Assembly: GCA_036785325.1 (NCBI GenBank) | Contig: JAXIVH010000155.1 | Location: 211,001-275,000 of the forward strand | DNA: 64,000 bases | Reading direction: 5' to 3' | Origin: Urophycis tenuis | Lineage: Eukaryota; Chordata; Actinopteri; Gadiformes; Phycidae | In this document: positions 62,764-64,000 of the stretch, piece by piece | How positions within the stretch are numbered: the first letter of the stretch is position 1 | How the letters are laid out: every line of letters starts with the position of its first letter | The notes under the pieces: generated by a model | The model's input: the letters and a program-made list of their open reading frames with translations, nothing else | Told to the model about the DNA's origin: nothing | Database searches by the model: none | Made by a program: the position numbers and the translations under genes

Positions 62764-63236
62764 CAACCTCTTTTATGTTGGCTGAATATGTTTTCATGAA
62801 TGAAAAGATATATTTTTAATGGATGATTTCCCTTGATACAATTAACATAGTCCAATCTTTACAGCTGTTCTCTATAATACGACGAACAAAACATTGATGA
62901 CTCAAGTCGACTCACTGAAATGAAAATGTACAGCATACAGAAAAACCACATAAATAATATTTTTAATGCCACAATGATCAGAATCAGAATTGACCTCATT
63001 GCAAAATAAGTTTACATTAAGTAAGATCTAAAATAAGTATGAGTAGTTATCTGTTAGCCATCTTTTAGTGTTTTTTTAATCAAAAGGATAACATTTTTGG
63101 CAAAAATGTACAGATAATAATCCAAAACTAGAGGCCAATTTGGCAAATATCTCCACAGCTACGGAGATCTTCCCAGGGAACTGACAAAAGATGGGATAGA
63201 AGTGATCCAAATGGCACAAAGTATCAGTATAATATT
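62764..63236 (-). pseudogene. Relic B4: 3' flank and 3' end of a subfamily B 7TM exon
   Basis: The flank (for example ATAATACGACGAACAAAACA near 62876) and about 160 bp at 63075-63236 match the 3' end of B2/B3 (helix 6-7 coding, minus strand) with substitutions and small gaps. Everything 5' of this is gone. The same B flank continues left of the LTR element (about 59260-59288), so the retrotransposon split it. Its position tail to tail with A6 fits the A/B alternation. Confidence 0.8.
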
Positions 63237-63677
63237 GTTAATTTGTGTATGTTTATTTGTGTTCTCTCTCTCCTCTCATATGTCTTCAACTAGTCCCTTC
63301 GCTTGTAGGTCAAAGAGACAATTTAATCTGAATGGAATGCACACAATTGGAGATGTTATTCTGGGAGGGATCTTTGAGATGAACTTCTTTACTACATTTT
63401 CTGAACTCTATTTTATTTCAGAGCCAAAAGATCCCATCTGCTATGGGTGATTATTTCTATGATTATGTTGACCAAGGTAGCTTAACTATTCAATAATTAC
63501 AACTGTTTTGGTACAACAATAGATTTTGTATTATCTTTGGGCTTTTTTTATTTAGCTTTGCTCCTGAAGCATTCAGACAGGCCCAGACCATGGCCATTGC
63601 TGTTGATGAAATAAACAGAAACTCTGAACTTCTTCCTAATATATCATTAGGATACCATCTTTATGATAGCTGTGGCC
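63237..63677 (+). pseudogene. V2R/OlfC-like receptor relic A7 (exon 1 and part of exon 2)
   Basis: Exon 1 sequence runs from about 63237 ([18 protein letters not shown]) to 63449 (DPICYG), but the conserved start Met and promoter are replaced by the B4 relic. Exon 2 starts at about 63557 ([18 protein letters not shown]) and stops after SLGYHLYDSCG at about 63677, where unrelated repeat sequence begins. The remaining exons are not in the window. Confidence 0.85.
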
Positions 63678-63803
63678 AGGGGGGTATTTAGTCATTTGGG
63701 GGCCCAAGGCAAACCCAGTCATTGGCGCTCTACACATTCTCATACTGCACTGACAAAAGTTTTATTCTCATCTCAACACCAGGTCTTCAATGTGGGCAGC
63801 AAG
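63678..63803. other. Unclassified repeat sequence inside A7 exon 2
   Basis: Begins GGCCAGGGGGGTATTTAGTC directly after receptor coding and ends at the LINE copy. It is probably another inserted element; I cannot classify it. Confidence 0.4.
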
Positions 63804-64000
63804 TGGTTTAATATACACCCTCTGGTGCAACCTAGACACATCATCAGTGATGTAACCTGAGGTCATAGGGTGTTTCGGGTCTCTCAACATCAGACACCCT
63901 CGCCCAGGCGACCCAGCCGGGGGTGATCAGACCCCGGCTTGTGTCTAGGTAGCTTGTGTGGCCCACGGATCACCCCTCCTGATCCACAGCCATCTTGATG
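63804..64000 (-). mobile_element. Second copy of the endonuclease-type LINE 3' end
   Basis: From GGTTTAATATACACCC on, nearly identical to 37258-37455 and truncated by the window end. It has the same orientation as the copy in A3. Confidence 0.85.

Overview
The window looks like teleost fish nuclear DNA. It has intron-rich class C GPCR genes of the vomeronasal type 2 / OlfC receptor family, fish-type interspersed repeats (L2 LINE with an ATT tail, Tc1, hAT, Ty3/gypsy, fish SINE-like fragments), AT-rich intergenic DNA and long microsatellites. I cannot name the species from sequence alone.

The content is a tandem receptor cluster with three subfamilies. Subfamily A is on the plus strand, with nine coding exons (A1 14575-18428, A2 25760-29374, A3 pseudogene 36586-41172, A4 pseudogene 41426-44537, A5 50902-54421, A6 55354-59017, A7 relic 63237-63677). 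Subfamily B is on the minus strand, with eight coding exons (B0 pseudogene 10246-13166, B1 19402-23270, B2 31611-35287, B3 45854-49612, B4 relic 63075-63236). A third, more divergent member is a minus-strand pseudogene at 1081-5778. Assembling exons by splice sites gives seven uninterrupted frames: A1 879 aa, A2 878, A5 879, A6 877, and B1, B2 and B3 889 each. All have a signal peptide, a Venus-flytrap ligand domain, a cysteine-rich linker, seven membrane helices and a very short tail. A and B genes mostly alternate, giving divergent 5' ends (B/A) and convergent 3' ends (A/B).

Layout. 1-5.8 kb: third-subfamily pseudogene. 5.8-10.2 kb: repeats and a 5'-truncated L2 LINE. 10.2-13.2 kb: B0 pseudogene split by a LINE fragment. 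14.4-29.4 kb: intact A1, B1 and A2. 27.8-57.4 kb: a tandem duplication of a roughly 15 kb unit (A 3' half, flank, B, A, A 5' half). Unequal crossing-over between A2-like and A6-like genes explains it, and the hybrid A4 marks the junction. The left unit then decayed (A3 and A4 dead, B2 intact); the right unit kept B3, A5 and A6. 59.3-62.8 kb: a gypsy-type LTR element with perfect 5-bp target duplications and a nested hAT element with a perfect 8-bp target duplication. 62.8-64 kb: fused relics of a B and an A gene, ended by a second copy of the LINE that also entered A3.

Function. The receptors would sit in the plasma membrane of olfactory sensory neurons and most likely detect amino acids or related cues. 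That is family knowledge plus conserved Ser/Thr positions in the ligand pocket, not something shown directly here. Each subfamily has its own conserved TATA-containing promoter about 60 bp upstream of the ATG.
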